Source of the DNA: Paulownia fortunei | Lineage: Eukaryota; Streptophyta; Magnoliopsida; Lamiales; Paulowniaceae | DNA length: 64,000 nucleotides | Direction: 5' to 3' | Assembly: GCA_019321725.1 (NCBI GenBank) | Contig: CM033119.1 | Location: forward strand, 2,133,865 to 2,197,864 | Shown: piece by piece, positions 25,932 through 40,600 of the stretch | Layout of the letters: the number at the start of each line of letters is the position of its first letter | Position numbering within the stretch: position 1 is the first letter of the stretch | Program-made: the position numbers and the translations under genes | The notes under the pieces: generated by a model | What the model was told of the DNA's origin: nothing | The model's database searches: none | What the model saw: the letters and a program-made list of their open reading frames with translations, nothing else

Positions 25932-27391
25932 TACTGGTTACAGTATCAGCTTGGACTAACGAATACTACAGTCCAAACCAGGAAACACAAACATACACAA
26001 ATTATTCATTTTTTTTAACAGAATAAGTGTGATCTAAGATGGGATAGATTTGTAACAGCCAAACAAATCAACAAAATATCTCACATTATTGGATGTATTT
26101 CAACTAGTTTTCAGGGTCTGTAGTCAATGCTATTTAACCAACTAGTTCTACTATTCGCTGTGTGCTATCTCAATGCTTTCTGTGCATATTTTTAATTGAT
26201 GATAATTCAAACTCTCTAATATTTGATCAATGAGAAGTTTAATTATCGACCAAATATATAACGGAAATCACTCGACAGGAATAGTAAGAATAAAGGAGAT
26301 ATAATGTAAAATCTTAATATATAGGTAAATAAACACAATGCATTATACAAATGGAACATTGAAATGATGATATAACTTACAGTACAATCCAATGAATTGC
26401 AATAATTCAGTTACCATGATGTTTGAGTGGAGAAAATATAGTCAAATACTATGACAGCTCTCATGAATATCATCATTGTTGCTTGAATATTCCTGTAAGT
26501 GATCAGACAATCAATTGAAAGTATTAGGCACTATATTTGCAAATTGCAATCACAGTGATCAGCAGAAAAGCATCTGAAGGATAGCATAAGCAAGCATTGC
26601 CATTTAGCATTCCAGTTTGCAAAAGCGAAAGTTGTCATGCATCTTTTAAATGACTAGTGATTGGAACTGTAGCAGATAGTCTTAAAGAGATCAAGGGTGT
26701 GTGCGGTTTTACCTCTGGAGCCCAAATGCATTTTTCTATGCCTCCTAGTTTGCTCCTCTAGTAAAAATTGCACCCCACCCTTTCTCTTCATGACCATCTC
26801 CCCAAATTTTGGCAAAAATCCATTGCAGTAAATGCATATCGATGGATTTAATAGATCAATACTTTCCAAATGAAATTGAGGTTGAAACACAAAGGATTAG
26901 CTGGGATGCATTCTCTTTTCCTAGGTTAAGCCTTCATAATTGCACAGAAGGAAATTTTCTCTGATCACCCAATCTTCAGTATGTGCCATGCTGTCTCCAC
27001 TCAGCATACATGAAATACAAAAGAAACTAGACCCAAGTGGACCTGAAATCTTCTTTCTTAATTTGTAACAGAAATTCGATTTATAAGAGCTTTACTGATT
27101 TCCTAGCAACCCACAAGTCAATTTTTCTACCAACTTGAGCATGCATCTATAAGCAAGATGGATAAAATATGAAGCATTCAGTATCAGTTCAGGGGTAGAT
27201 AAACTGCTAGTTATAAGCAAGAACCTCCACTTTGGCGCAGATTGTGATTATATCATCCATATGCCATTGAAATACTTTTATGTCCTCTCTCCCACATTCA
27301 TCTTGTCAATCTTTCCAGCTGCAGAACTTGAGCTCTCAGAATACCCATGTATCTTGAATAATGGAAAATGTAAGAGGTACAGATTTTCGTC
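25932..27391. other. intergenic region between convergent BGAL16 and OGG1
   Basis: The 3' flanks of two convergent genes. Short open frames only; no RNA gene, repeat or mobile element was recognised. The annotated 3' UTRs of both genes probably use part of it. Confidence 0.5.
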
Positions 27392-30300
27392 TCATTTACC
27401 AGTTGTTTTTCTTTTATTGCCGGAATTTTCCTTCGTTTCTTGTATTGCCTGAATTTTCATTTGAAGCTTAGCTGAGCTTCTTTCCTCAGTATTCCAGAAG
27501 CTTGATGGCAAAATGGCTTTCTGAGAAGGCAGTTCAGAAATGAAAAGCAGAGTTTGGGCCCATCCAGCATACTTCCCGTATTTGCTCACGAAAGCATCTG
27601 CCACGCGATTGCAAATTTTAGGTGTCAAGCGGGTGCCTGCCAGTTCAGGGATGAGATACCTGGTTGCAATCTTTCACATTGAGAAGAGAAATATATGTGG
27701 GTCAGCAAATTAATCAGATATGAACACTACAATTTTTTATAAAAGGTTTTGAAATAACCATTATTTTGATTGCATGAAAACACCGTATGAACATAGATAA
27801 TTCTAAGGAGCTAACAAAAGCAAAATATGATGATTTAATTTAAGTTAATTAACAGCAAGCCCCAGGTGCACCCATTTACAAATAAGAGAAAAATGCACAA
27901 GTAAAAGCTGAATGTATGGATCAATGCTTGAGTCCATTATAGGATGCAGAAAAGGAGCTTGATCATGAAAAAGTCAGACCACAGGTAAAAGTCTGTTGGA
28001 TGTGAATAACAGCTCCTAAATTATAAGTTACGTGTCCTCAAAACTATTATTGTCTAACTAAACAAATGGTAATACATCATTGTTGGACCACTTAGACATG
28101 GTGTAAATTTCTTAATTAAATGTTACATCAGGTGGGACAAGTACTATATGAAGGTTTTTCAAGATTATTTCAAGCTCCTAAAAACAATTAAGGATTTTTC
28201 ACAATGTTCTATTACCAAAGAACATAATGCTAACATAAAATATGCCTTTTATGTCTAATTTAAGAGAGCTAAGTGAAATATCTATGCTAGTATGTTACTC
28301 TGCACAATGAAATATTCCGCCATGTCTGATATGACAAGTGGTTCACTGGGTTAAAACACTTGTAGTCTGAAGGATGAATGATTGATCATTACCCTAGCCA
28401 ATTTTATTGGAGTAAACCATACAAATACAACAAAAGAAATGCCTGATTCAAGACTTCTTGGAGTTACAGATAAGCTTTTCAATTCAAACGGAAGTAAAAG
28501 CAGGGTAGAGGTAAAAGTGGAATATAGTCGTCGTGAGTATTGTAGAAAGCTTATGATTCAAGAAAATTAATCTTAGGATCTGGCTTTAAATTAGTTCAGA
28601 TGTGCATAAATTTTCCTCAAAAAGAAATATATCATAGCCTTGCAATTAAGTAATGGCAAAATTAACAAAACTGATGTTGCAATAAGTTTTACGAAAAACA
28701 TTGTTGTAATAAGTTTTAACCGTGAGAAGACAGAAAAAATAATTGTGACAACAAAATTGTGAGAAAAGGAAAAACATTGCCAAACAGTAAAGTGCTGGCA
28801 ATCACTAACAAAATCCATACCCTCTTCTCTTCTTAAACACTTATATAGTAATAATTAGAAGAGAGAAAAAAATTGATGACATGAGTTTCAAGCAGAGAAG
28901 TCCTGCATCCACGATGCATTCAAGTCCAATGAATATCAAGCAACAACCCACTCAATTTTGCCTACGATGGAATACACACAAATAGTTTATAGCTGACATA
29001 TTTTCCCTGTTCAACATATAATTTTGTACTGGAAAAGTTGACATCCCACTCCAAGTTCATTAGTGACTTCATTATAATAATTATATGAAGGTGAAAGTTA
29101 ATAAGGTAGAATAATATAGTGATATTACATGTGTTCGGATATATCACCATACTCTCAATACATTGCTATCATAAGATACATAAAACATAAAAGGAAAACC
29201 GTGCGCATCCAACATCTCCAAAAAAGTTATTTTCTTATTACTGAAAGATAATTATGAATGTATGAGCAAGTTGGAAAAATCTTGATAGTTTGATCATCGA
29301 TGGATAACATCAAGCTAAAACAAACATATTCCTCGAATAAAACTCGAGCAATTAAGTCATGGAGTACGAATGCCCGTGGTAGTTCAATAAAAGAGATAAT
29401 AAGGCTCACATAGATGCATTCATCTTTAAAGAACAAACAATTTTTCTAAAACAGAAAGAAAGCTTAAATATGCTCACACTGGTCTTTTGAGCCAGAATGA
29501 AAACTTCTTAAAACCTCACCTGCCACACATGAGTATCAACAGGAATGGCATGATGTTGATCTAAAGAGAAGAGAGCAATGCATGCAGCCACCTTGGGACC
29601 AACACCAGGTAAACTAGAGAGACCATCAATTGCCCCTTGAAGATCTAATTTACGAAGAGAAGCAAGCCACTCTACACCTCCCCCAGGTTTCAATTGCAAA
29701 GCTGCCACAGTGCCAACAATATATTTAGCCCTGCTCATTTTTCAGGACAAAATTAAAAGGGTTTAGAAAAGTGGATGTATCCTTTTCAATTTAACAGATG
29801 TACAAGTATGTAGCATGGTAACAACAAAATTCATTATCTGGAGAGCAAGAAGATGAATCAGTTGGAGATAAGGAGAATGCTACTGTGTTTCAAATGTAAC
29901 CACTCATTATTCACCTCTCCTTACTCATCAGGATAGTTACTTAATGTATCATTTATTCTAAGTGCTAAGTTTTAGAGCTGAAATATGCAAACTGATTTGA
30001 AGCCTCAAACTTGTGGTGCTGGTGTGAGAGTGAAAAGGGAGCAGGTGCAGCAGCAGAAGTGTGCACACATTGATAATTTTAAGAATCCTATGTGTCCAAG
30101 CCCCTAGTATCTTCATAAAACGGTGTGCTATTTTTAATTGAGCTATTATTAGCCGGCACGGTTGCTAAATCTGCGCAATTTCCCCTTCATGCTAGGCAGT
30201 ACCCACTCCTAGCTGGCTCTTAAAAATGCTGCTAAATCAATTAACAATCTGGTTTTGTTAATTCACTTTAACAGTATCAATAAGGTGAGAAGCTTGATGA

Positions 30301-31934
30301 TAAGTAAACCATTGAGGCTATGTTTGGTTTGCTTTTTCCAAAAGCAATTTCTTCCCAATTCTTTCCCTCAAAACAAAACCAATCGTACATTACGTTTTCC
30401 AATACATTTTTCAACGAATACATCACATTTTTCAATACATCATATCAAAACTCATTCCCCCAAAACACTCAAATGTTAACCAAACATTCCCTAAGTGAAT
30501 GCCCTTGTTTGTTCAAGTTATGTATGTAGACAATTACTTAGGGAAAACAGCAGTTTCTAGTACATTGAACTCTTTTCAATCAAAGAGATCATTAGATCTA
30601 CTTTCGTCCAAGTTCCAGACAAAGATGTTTACTAATTCAAATTTTAAAAAACATGAGAGATGGAAACTTGAGAACACTTTACTAAGCATCATTGCAGGTC
30701 AAAAGAATTATTCTTAAGAGGCTGTTACAACGCAAAAAAAACTCAACCTTTGTCCCTTTTCCGTGACGAAAGTCCTTAAAGTTCTCTTTGAAGGAGTTGG
30801 TTGAACAGTCAAGAGTACCAACAAGACAAAGTTCTAGGGTCATCTGCCCAACTTTTTCCCAATCCCTGGAAGCCAAGCTACTATGTTGCCATACCACCAT
30901 GATATTTTCATGACTTAGTGACTGGCAAGGGTATGTAAATTAGCCAGTCAAAGAACATATATGAATTCACTATCCACAAATACCCAATAATACATGCGAA
31001 GGGAATGATTAATAAGATTGAAAGCATTGTGGAAATAACCCATCCATTAGGCTAATGCAAATTTCGGTCAGAATTCAATAATATGCCTATGCAATAAATT
31101 TCAACACCGATTCAGATACCGACACTTATCTTCATTACATACATAAACTGCAAACAACATAAAAGTCATACACAAAATGGTACATCTACGGACAAATGCA
31201 AGAAAGAACTCCGACCTGTATCCAAACCCAGCCTCTCTAAGCTCGGCTTCTGACACCAATGCCAATCTTTCCAGAGTCGGGAACTCAAAAAAATCATACC
31301 CTCCCACATTCCCCAAACAGTTCCCCTTCGACGACATAAAATCCACCATTTTAGTAATCCTCTGTATATTATTATTAGAGGAGCAAATAAATTGGATTAA
31401 GCACTCTAATGGGTCCTGCCTCAGAACCCTAGCGCCCTCCAAATACAATGCCAGCTCAGCAAACCTCTCATCAGAAGCCTTAAACTCATTCCACACCTCA
31501 TTTAAAGAAATGCCCATGTTCAGAAAATCAAAAAGATCGATTCTTGCCATATCTTCACTATCTGTGAAATGACAATAGTACCCTACACCGTTGTCCTCGA
31601 GTTGTCTGAGGGAGACGAGGTGGGGCCCAATGGGGCCAGTGTATTGTAATGGGCCAGTTTTTTTCCACCGGAAAGTTTGGCCAGTGGGAAAAGTGAGCGG
31701 CAAATAGAGCTCAGACTTGTTAATGTTGAGGGGCTTCCATTTGGTGTCGGCGTCGACCACGGCGGCGGCAGGGACTGGTTGGAGATTTTGTAAAATGTTT
31801 CGGCGTTTCTTGGAAACGGGCTTGAGGAGTCTGCTGAAGGATTGTCGCTGTTGTGGCGTTGGAGGGGTAGATGGAGGAGGAGGCAAGGATGCTTTTGCTC
31901 TTTTCATGCTTAGAATTGATCTCGGTGACTGCAT
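27392..31934 (-). CDS. OGG1: 8-oxoguanine DNA glycosylase/AP lyase OGG1
   Basis: Three exons join in frame: 31934-31216, 29730-29520 and 27670-27392, giving 402 residues from the first ATG, or 393 from the second (MKRAKASL, at 31907), where the known Arabidopsis protein appears to start. OGG1 excises 8-oxoguanine opposite C and nicks the abasic site in nuclear base excision repair. The N-terminal OGG_N domain reads LPLTFPTGQTFRWKKTG and GARVLRQDPLECLIQF. The helix-hairpin-helix-GPD motif LPGVGPKVAACIALFSLDQ, then PVDTHVWQ, supplies catalytic Lys286 and Asp305 (first-ATG numbering). AGWAQTLLF is the conserved C-terminal helix. The tail NKRKTTGK is basic and may be a nuclear signal. Introns are about 1.5 and 1.8 kb; the first contains a MITE-like insertion. 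All key residues are present. Confidence 0.95.
30314..30494. mobile_element. small MITE-like insertion in OGG1 intron 1
   Basis: The segment begins ggctatgtttggttt and ends aaccaaacattcccta, imperfect inverted ends. It shares internal sequence such as attcccccaaaacac with the element at 58.43-58.76 kb in the opposite orientation. Terminal motifs of this sort suggest a hAT-type non-autonomous element. No clear target duplication was found. Confidence 0.5.
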
Positions 31935-34690
31935 GTAGAAGAAGAGGGTTTGCAGTGTGATCCTGTCCAGTCACCGAAGTAGGAGAAACTGAATTTTTAT
32001 TTTTATTTTAACTTTAAATACTCTATGTTTTATGTTTGAGTAATTTTATTTTTTTATTAGTTAACTATCAACCATCATGGTTGCTAAAACATAAATAAAT
32101 AATCATATGTTTAGTACGACTCGAACCCATATTTTGATCTTAAAAATTTATTTTTATCTCAAACTACATCTTATTACTTTATTTTTCAAGACTTCATGAG
32201 TTCATAAACTATGTATCAAGTTATCGTATATTTTAATTTATGGCCCATACAAATTTTGGGAAAGTATAAGTTGTTATCTACAAATTTGGTATCTATATTA
32301 GACATAAAGTTTAAAAAATATAATTTTATTAATTAGTTAACTTAATTATTTTTAGTACAATAATAAAAATTTAGTCAGTTTTTTCAACTTACTATAATAA
32401 ATATATTAAGATTCAAAATCTTAGTAATACAAAACCAATTTTCTTAATTAAATCAAAATTTTCTTATTTTAATTAATTTATAAAAAAAAGTTTGACTTTA
32501 TATAATAATTTTGGGAAGATGAAGTAAAAATCTTTTTGGGAAGAAACATTGTTAATGGAAATAGTCAATTCACAATTGATTTGCACCATTTATGTTTTAT
32601 ATCAATGTGATCTAAGTTTTAGCATTCCATGTGTTTACAAACATGTAGATTAAACTTCATTTGCTCAAAAATTATTTTTCATTTGTGTTTTGGACGTTAA
32701 CAAATAATATTTCTAAAAAATATATATTTTCCTATGAAATAATGATGTTGTCTCATAACCTCCACCTTATATTTTTTATATTTCTAAAAAATATTATTTT
32801 TTATTAACTAAAATTTTAAGTTAATTCAAATACTAAATTCCAAAAGAATTAGTGTTTAGTTGCAATATGGTGTAAGGGTCGTCGTTTATTCTTATTATCT
32901 TTTAATTATTTATATATATATTTTTAAATTATTAATGATAATGGCTGAATTTTTAATTCTCATCAAATAACTTGAACACAGGAACAATTAAATTGTATGT
33001 GTAAAATACTTATCAACAAGCATGTACTTTAATTAAATTTTGATGTCCATCATGATAGTTGAGATTCTATCATGTAATTTTGGTGCGTAGAATTTACAAG
33101 AATAAAAGACAATATAATATAAGTTTGCATATTTTTTCTTAATTAACTAAGAAAAAAGAAAGTTACATATAGTTTAAAAAATTTAACATTTTCATATCTT
33201 GTTAATTTTTTTATCGCTCAATGCACGACGTTCGATAATATGCTTAAATTTGGGTATATTTCTCTTATTGAAGTGCTTTGAATGAATCAAACTCATAAAT
33301 ATACACAAATATATTAATTTTGGGTAGCACAAAATTGATGGTAAGAATTTTCCATAACAAATTAAAGGAGTCAAAACATTTAATTCACCAACAATTCATC
33401 CTTTGATTAGAATACATATGAAATGGGAGTAGGATGCAAAAAGCTTTTTTTTATTATCCTAGAGTTTTTAATTAATAGTTTTGGGATCTCATATTATATT
33501 ATGAGGTTATTCAAATAAAATAAAATTTTAAATTCAATGACACATATACAATGTGATCCAAAATTCCTACAACATATGTTATAGTAGTGTAATAAGAGCT
33601 CACCTGCATATATTATTGATCTAAAGTTTTGATAATAGTATTTATTTTTATTTTATAACATTTTTTAAATTTATATTCTTATTTTGTTTTATCTCTTAAT
33701 AATTGACAATTTACCCATGACTTAAAAAGACAATATAGTTTTATATTTTTTGTGACAAATTTGTCGTTCAATTATCTTTATGAATGAAGGCTAAATACCC
33801 ATTAATTATGGGGAGAACATTGTTTTCTACGAAAATTATATCCTTTGCCATTAATTTATTCATTTCCAAAAATACCATAAAAGGTCTGGCAAAGATAATT
33901 TGGTAAAATGGGTTTAATTTTTATCATTTAGTATTATTTAATAAATTATATTGTATAACAATCACAATATCATATCTTTCATGCTGATGAAACTATTTCA
34001 CTTTAAATCTAATATTGTTGAATTTTGTTTAAAGCAAATGGTAATGTTATAAAGAGAGTTCATAAGTAGATGAATATGCATAGCAACTCCATATTCCTAT
34101 TATATTTGCGAACAAAATAATCGAAGGTTATTTTTCTTTTAAATAAAATAAAATATTTAGAAGGTATATTTTTCTTAGAAAAATAGAACAATACCCTCTC
34201 AATAATTAATAATTAATTAATGAGTTACATTAATTAATTAATGAGTTACCTTATTTGTTGTTAAAAATGAAATCAAAGTGGAAGGCTAATATGATTTTAT
34301 AAAGTGTAATTATAAAAAATAAATGTAAAGGGTGAAATCAATTTATCAAACAAACAAGCCATTAACCAATAAATACAGATAAGAGTAGAAAAAGTAAAAC
34401 GAAAAATAGGGGGCTGCAATTGGAATTAACCAAAACAGGAGGGACCAGACATGAAACTTCACCCTACACCACCAGCTGTGAAAATTATAAAATACCAAAC
34501 AAAACAAAAACATTTCCCCCAAAATAGAAGCTGCTCTCCCCGGTTCCCCCCACCCCCTCCCCTCTCTGTCACACACTAACACAATCTCAGTTCTCCACCT
34601 CACCAATCACAGAGACCCCACAAATCTGTCCCCCTTCCCTTAAACCCCGCAAACCCTCCATAAATCTCTCTTAATTTTTCCCTTCAGCAA
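31935..34690. other. divergent intergenic region between OGG1 and SWI3C
   Basis: AT-rich sequence without a recognisable gene. A short direct repeat (attaattaattaatgagtta, near 34207-34250) lies close to SWI3C. The last 150 bases before the SWI3C ATG are pyrimidine-rich (34530-34690), typical of a plant 5' UTR of a TATA-less gene. OGG1 and SWI3C are transcribed away from each other, so both promoters are here. Confidence 0.55.
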
Positions 34691-37600
34691 TGCCAGCTTC
34701 CTCCTCAGGTATCCCAAACCCCTAATTCCAATTTTGTCTTCACTCGCGTACGCGCATGCACACAATTTTTCTTTATTGAATAAAACTCGAGATTAATGAA
34801 TATAGCCTTTTTCTTTTATGGGTTCATTAAGGAGCCTTTTGTGAATTTTAGCTAAACCTTGTTTCGTTTTTAATGCGCGCAATCCGTTTGTGAAATTGTG
34901 TTGGAGGTCTTTGATTTTAATTTGTGGAAAGTTTGTGGTTAGTAGGGGCCGTTTGTGAAATTAAAGCTTAGGGGCTTTGATTTTTCTGTGTTTTCCTTAT
35001 GAATATACATACTCGTTTGTTAAATTTGGCTGAAAAGTTAGGTTTTTGTGTATGACAGATGTATCTTCGCAAAACCATTTGCCAACAGAGTGCGAGAGTC
35101 TGTGACGTTTTATGTTTTTGAATGTGAAAGGCCCTTTATTTGCGGGGACAACTGGGATATTAAATTGCAAGTGTTTAGTAAAAGATTTAGTATTTGTTTT
35201 GATTCATAGTGATATTTGTGAAATTAAACTGAAAAAGATTGCATTATGGTTTGTTTCTTTTTTTTTTTCCCTTTCTTTTTCCCCTTTGTTAAGAGGCAAG
35301 AGCAAGGTGGAGGAAGCGGAAAAGGGAGAACCCAGCTGCACGTAAATCTAAACTGAAAGAACCTGAGAATGATGACACATTTGAGGACAATGAAGAAGAT
35401 GATGACGCCGATCTGGACCCTCCACAAAACCACCTGGGAACTGAAGATGATCCCCACAATAATAGTGGTGACGGGCCAAACCAGATATCGCGAGAGAAAG
35501 AGAGCGAAAAATTGGTTGATGGCGGATTAAGAATTTGTGAGTTCCCAATTGCAATTAAGAGGGTGGTGAATAGGCCCCACTCCTCAGTCTTTGGAATTGT
35601 GGAAGCAGAGAGGGTTGCAAGAAATGGGGAGAGCGGAGGCCAAGGGCAGGTTGGGGTGGCTGTGTTGGAGAATATTTCTTATGGGCAGCTGCAGACACTT
35701 TCTGCTTTGCCTCGCGACAGTCCTGCATTATTAGGAGCTCCCACTGAGGAGAGTACAAGCGGCGGCGGGGGTGGGTCATATGTGATCATGCCACCTAGGA
35801 TAATTGCAGGCAGTGGTGTTACTAAACGGCTTGGGAGTGCAGGTCGTGTCCATGTTGTGCCAGTACATTCAGGTTGTGCATTTACCCTTCTTTAATGTGT
35901 TTATATTCACTGTTGTGGTAGTTTGGTTTTATTTTATGCATGTTATTGGTGATGGAAATGGCCATTTAATGTAACTACTAATGCATGTGCTAGTATATGG
36001 CTTTGATGATCGAAGCAGGCTAAGATACCATTTGAATGTGTTTGTTGACTGAAGAATTGCGAGTTCTCTTTTCATTGATACTCTCTAGGACAATGGCTCA
36101 ACTCAATGTAGGATGTAGGTCATTTCATCATGAGATGATACTTTTCCCAATATTTAATTTAAAAAGTATAAGACGTAAATACTCATTTCTCCCCTTTTAA
36201 TTGTGTATGAAATTCCCTACTGTTAAAAGAATGGCATGATTTGAAAAGCGTATTCTCTCACGTGTATTCCATTATATAATGAATGGTTTCTTATTCTTCT
36301 CTTGTGTGAAAGTTATTTTACTAGGTTCATTCAATCTTTATAGAAATTGTACTCTCTGTTGTGTATGTGATGTATTCTCCAGAATAAAAGTTTTGAAGCT
36401 TATGAATCTAAGTTTTTATTCTTTTGCTAGTTGCTTTTTGAATATTCACATTTTTTCAAATGACAAAATTTATGCTTTCAGGTCATTTTCATTCTATTAT
36501 ATGCTCCATTTAGGCGTCTAATAATTATTCATCTTGAATTGTTGTGTGCTTTCTGAAATGGGACATGGACCTAATTCGGCCTTCTGTACTTTTGATTCTT
36601 TCTTTATGCAGACTGGTTTTCACCAAATTCAGTGCATAGATTGGAGAGACAAGTGGTGCCGCACTTTTTCTCTGGGAAGTCTGCAGAATATACTCCAGAA
36701 AAATACATGGAGAACCGGAATGTCATTGTTGCAAAATATATGGAGAACCCAGAAAAGCACCTATCAGTTGCTGATTGCCATGGGCTAGTAGCTGGTATTG
36801 ATATTGATGATTTAACTCGAATTGTGCGGTTTCTTGATCATTGGGGGATCATCAACTATTGTGCATCTCCTCTTAAGCATGAGGCCCATAAGGATGGGAC
36901 ATATCTATGCGAGGACTCAAATAGTGAACTTCGCGTGCCTTCTGCTGCTTTGAAATCTATAGATAGCTTAATCCAGTTTGACAAGCCCAAATGCAGGCTC
37001 AAGGCCACCGATGTTTATCCAGAACTTGCATGTCAGTGTGTCGAGGACTCTGACTTTGACAGTACTATCAGAGAGCAATTATCTGAGCACCAATGCAATT
37101 ATTGTTCTCGGTCTATTCCTACAGTGTACTATCAGTCTCAGAAGGAGGTAAATGGCATGATTTTGGAATTTTAACTCACTTTCTCATACCTTTATGTTTG
37201 CATCTTATTGTTGTTGGAGTGTCATTCATTCTGTATATGAAATTTCTTGTAAATATTGTCCTATCTTCTGTCTACTTCACTTCATTTCTTATAGCTGGTG
37301 CTTGCTTATGTATATGTCTTCTTGACCAAACTGCATAGATTTGTTTCTCAATTGCATGCCTTGATGCATGGTGTAAGGTGATTTTCGGGACGATTAGCTT
37401 TTACCCTTTGTGGAACTAGCTGTTTGAAGATCATTTAGAGTTGCTGAACATTTCAGAAACAGGGATACAGATCGACAGAGTTGCGAATTTCATGAAATTT
37501 TTGATGAGGCTAACTTAAGTCTGTAAATGTTTCAAGTTGAGCCTAATGGAACTTAACATGTTCAAACTTGAGCTCAGGTTTGATTAATCGATGAGCCTCT

Positions 37601-40600
37601 TTGAGCTCTGTTGAAAATTCAAATACACTTGCACTTTTATTTATGTATGAAGTCAATCAGCTCGAGATCTGATGTAAATTCCATGGTATGTCACTTCCAT
37701 TGTATTTTTTACAATACTTAGGAAATATCGAATCCTCCGTTTTGTGTATAAAAAAAAGTTAAAGGTGTCTAGTCTTTTGAGTCAAATAAACTTCATCTGA
37801 CATGATTGACAAAAAAATCAATTGCATCTTTACCTTGAAATCAAATTACCATTGCTATCATAATTAGTACAGTCCACAATAGGCTTAAGTTACTTAGACC
37901 TTCCACCATGTATCTCCAAAGTCAATGAAGTTGCTTGAGTTGAAATATTGATGAGTGATGCAGTGGCATTGGAAATTTGTTTTTTGATTTAAGCCCAGTC
38001 GGGTACAATTAGCTATTACTTGAATCCACATATCACTTGGTCTGAGTGGGTTGTGGAGAACTCCAAAAAATATTGCATGTAACTGGCTATTGGCTATGAT
38101 AAATTCGATTTTTGGGAAGAGATACTAAGGGTAATGTTTCCTTGCCACTCATTGCAGGCAAAGGACTTACTATTGATTTGTGAATTTTGTTTCTATGAGA
38201 TGATGACTAAAGACTCATGCATGTAATATATACCCTAAAACGGCATACCTTTGGGCCGATGTACGACTTTTGTGGCTAACCTATATCTTTGACAGGCTGA
38301 TGTCCTGCTGTGTTTGGGTTGCTTTCATGAGGGAAGATTTGTCGCCGGTCATTCTAGCCTGGATTTTTTGAAGGTCAATTCCATGAAGGATTATGGAGAT
38401 GTAGATGGAGATAGTTGGAGTGACCAGGAAACGTTACTGCTGCTCGAGGGAATGCAACTGTACAACGAAAACTGGAACAAAATTGCGGAGCACGTTGGCT
38501 CGAAGTCAAAAGCACAGTGCATCCTGCATTTTGTGCGTCTTCCTTTAGATGGTGCTCCGTTGGAAAGTATTGATGTACCAAGCACATCAGGTTCATCAAA
38601 TTTGTGGAGTCACAATAATCATGAAAGATCAGAGTCAAATTCAAATGGTTGGTGTTATTATCTAGATTGTTTTCTGGTCTGCACATTGTGGAAGTCCGAC
38701 GATTTATGTTGGCATTTTATTTATGATACAGGATTCAGCGTGCAAGAGGGTGATTCTTTCAAATTTCCTTTTGCAAACTCTGGAAATCCAGTGATGAATC
38801 TGGTATATTGTTTCTCCCAGAACTCATGCTTTTCAGATTTTGTGCAACTATTTTTTGTCTCCTCCACACCCACCTTATTTCCTCTTTCTTTCTGTTTGCA
38901 TGTGTGAGTTTACCTCCTCTCTCTTGCAAGGCACTTATTACGTTTCTTCTCTATTTGCTAGCATCTCTTTATGCCTTAAAAAAAATTAGGATCACATCTT
39001 TCACTTGTTTCTTTCTCGCACTAAATCTGGTCATTTTTCTTGTTTTTTCCCTTGCCTATTTGGGTTTGAGCTTCTGCAGTTAGTATAACTTAACTTTTTG
39101 CTAAAGAACTGTAAAAATGAAAGATATAGATACATTATGTGGAATGCCTCATGTATATATTCCCTCGCTTCCTCCGCAACCGCCTCTAGCATGACTGAGC
39201 TCCATGTGCTGAGCGAGAGATTTTAACTATATCCCCTGTCTTCCCAGAAGTCATTTTCAGGCAAGAACATTACAAAGATTTTCATATGGTAGTACATTCG
39301 TAAATGTGTAAGATTTTATGAACTTAGTTTTACGGAAATAATATAGCTGTGCACCAGTTTTCAGATTGGAGCTCCTCTTTCACTCATTCCCGTACCCATT
39401 CTCATTCGGGTGCCCTGTCTCTTATTCTTGAGCTATGAAATTATCTTACAAACTACTTTATTTTACGGCATTTCCACTTCCCTACATGTTCTTATAAAGT
39501 TTATCTGCTGTTGTTCCAGGTAGCCTTTCTTGCTTCTGCACTGGGGCCAAGAGTGGCTGCTGCCTGTGCCCATGCATCCTTGGCATCATTATCTAAGGAT
39601 GGTGGCAAGGAAGCGAGTCCTCATAGAGAGATCACGAATTCTAGTAAAAAAGGTATAGTGTTGATTATGTTGGTATTCTTCTGATTTCTTCTGTTTATAT
39701 CTCTGAGTAATGTCTCTGAAGGTCCTTGGAGCCAAAATGATGAGGAGGCTGTTCCTTTATCTGCTGGAAAAGTGAAAGCTGCTGCGAAAGATGGTCTTGC
39801 TGCTGCTGCTATGAAGGCAAAGCTTTTTGCTGATCACGAAGAGCGTGAAATCCAGCGTTTATCTGCTAATATCATAAATCATCAGGTATTGTCCATGTGC
39901 TCACCAGTTTGCATAGAATTTCAGGCTTATGTAATCTTCCTTAAATTTGTGGTAATGATTCATGTATCTGGAGTTTATAAACTGAACAGTAAATTTTTAT
40001 GGTGAACAGAGAGTTTTTTTTTCCAGTTAAATGTTATATGTGAATAGCTAATAAATGGGATTGAAATTTAGTAGTGTGTGTACATACAGGAGAGTTGTTT
40101 TAAATTGGTTCTCTGTTGATTATATTGATCGAGTTAAAAAGTATTTGGATTCTAAGCTGGAATTACCTAATTGAAAATCTTGCTGCCAATTGAGAACAAT
40201 TTGGGGGGGATCAGTTTTTACATGGTTACCTGAAATAATTATAGGAAGCTGCATCCTTTTTCTTACCTCCTATATTTACTGCTTCTACAACTGGTATCTG
40301 TGGTGCTGCATCTACTGCTTTATTTCTTTTTTGCACTTTAGACACTTAATTGTGATTCCATGTCCAGACCCCTCTTTCTTTTCTGCTCCCACTGCTTAAA
40401 AAGTAAAAACTTGCACAAGTATATTAGTTGCTTGTTACTTCCCACCTAAAGCCACTCCCACCATCCCCACTTTTAAACTCTTTTACACCTTCCTCCACCA
40501 CATTTGATAACTTATTTGGATTTATTTTATTTTCTTGTTTTACCATCAAATTCAGGAACATGATTAAGATAGGATGCCAAATGTGCAATTCTGTCATGAG

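Noticed and set aside
31177..31572. 131-codon plus-strand open frame
   Set aside because: Antisense shadow of the conserved OGG1 first exon.
38375..38686. 103-codon minus-strand open frame
   Set aside because: Antisense shadow of the SWI3C SANT-domain exon.
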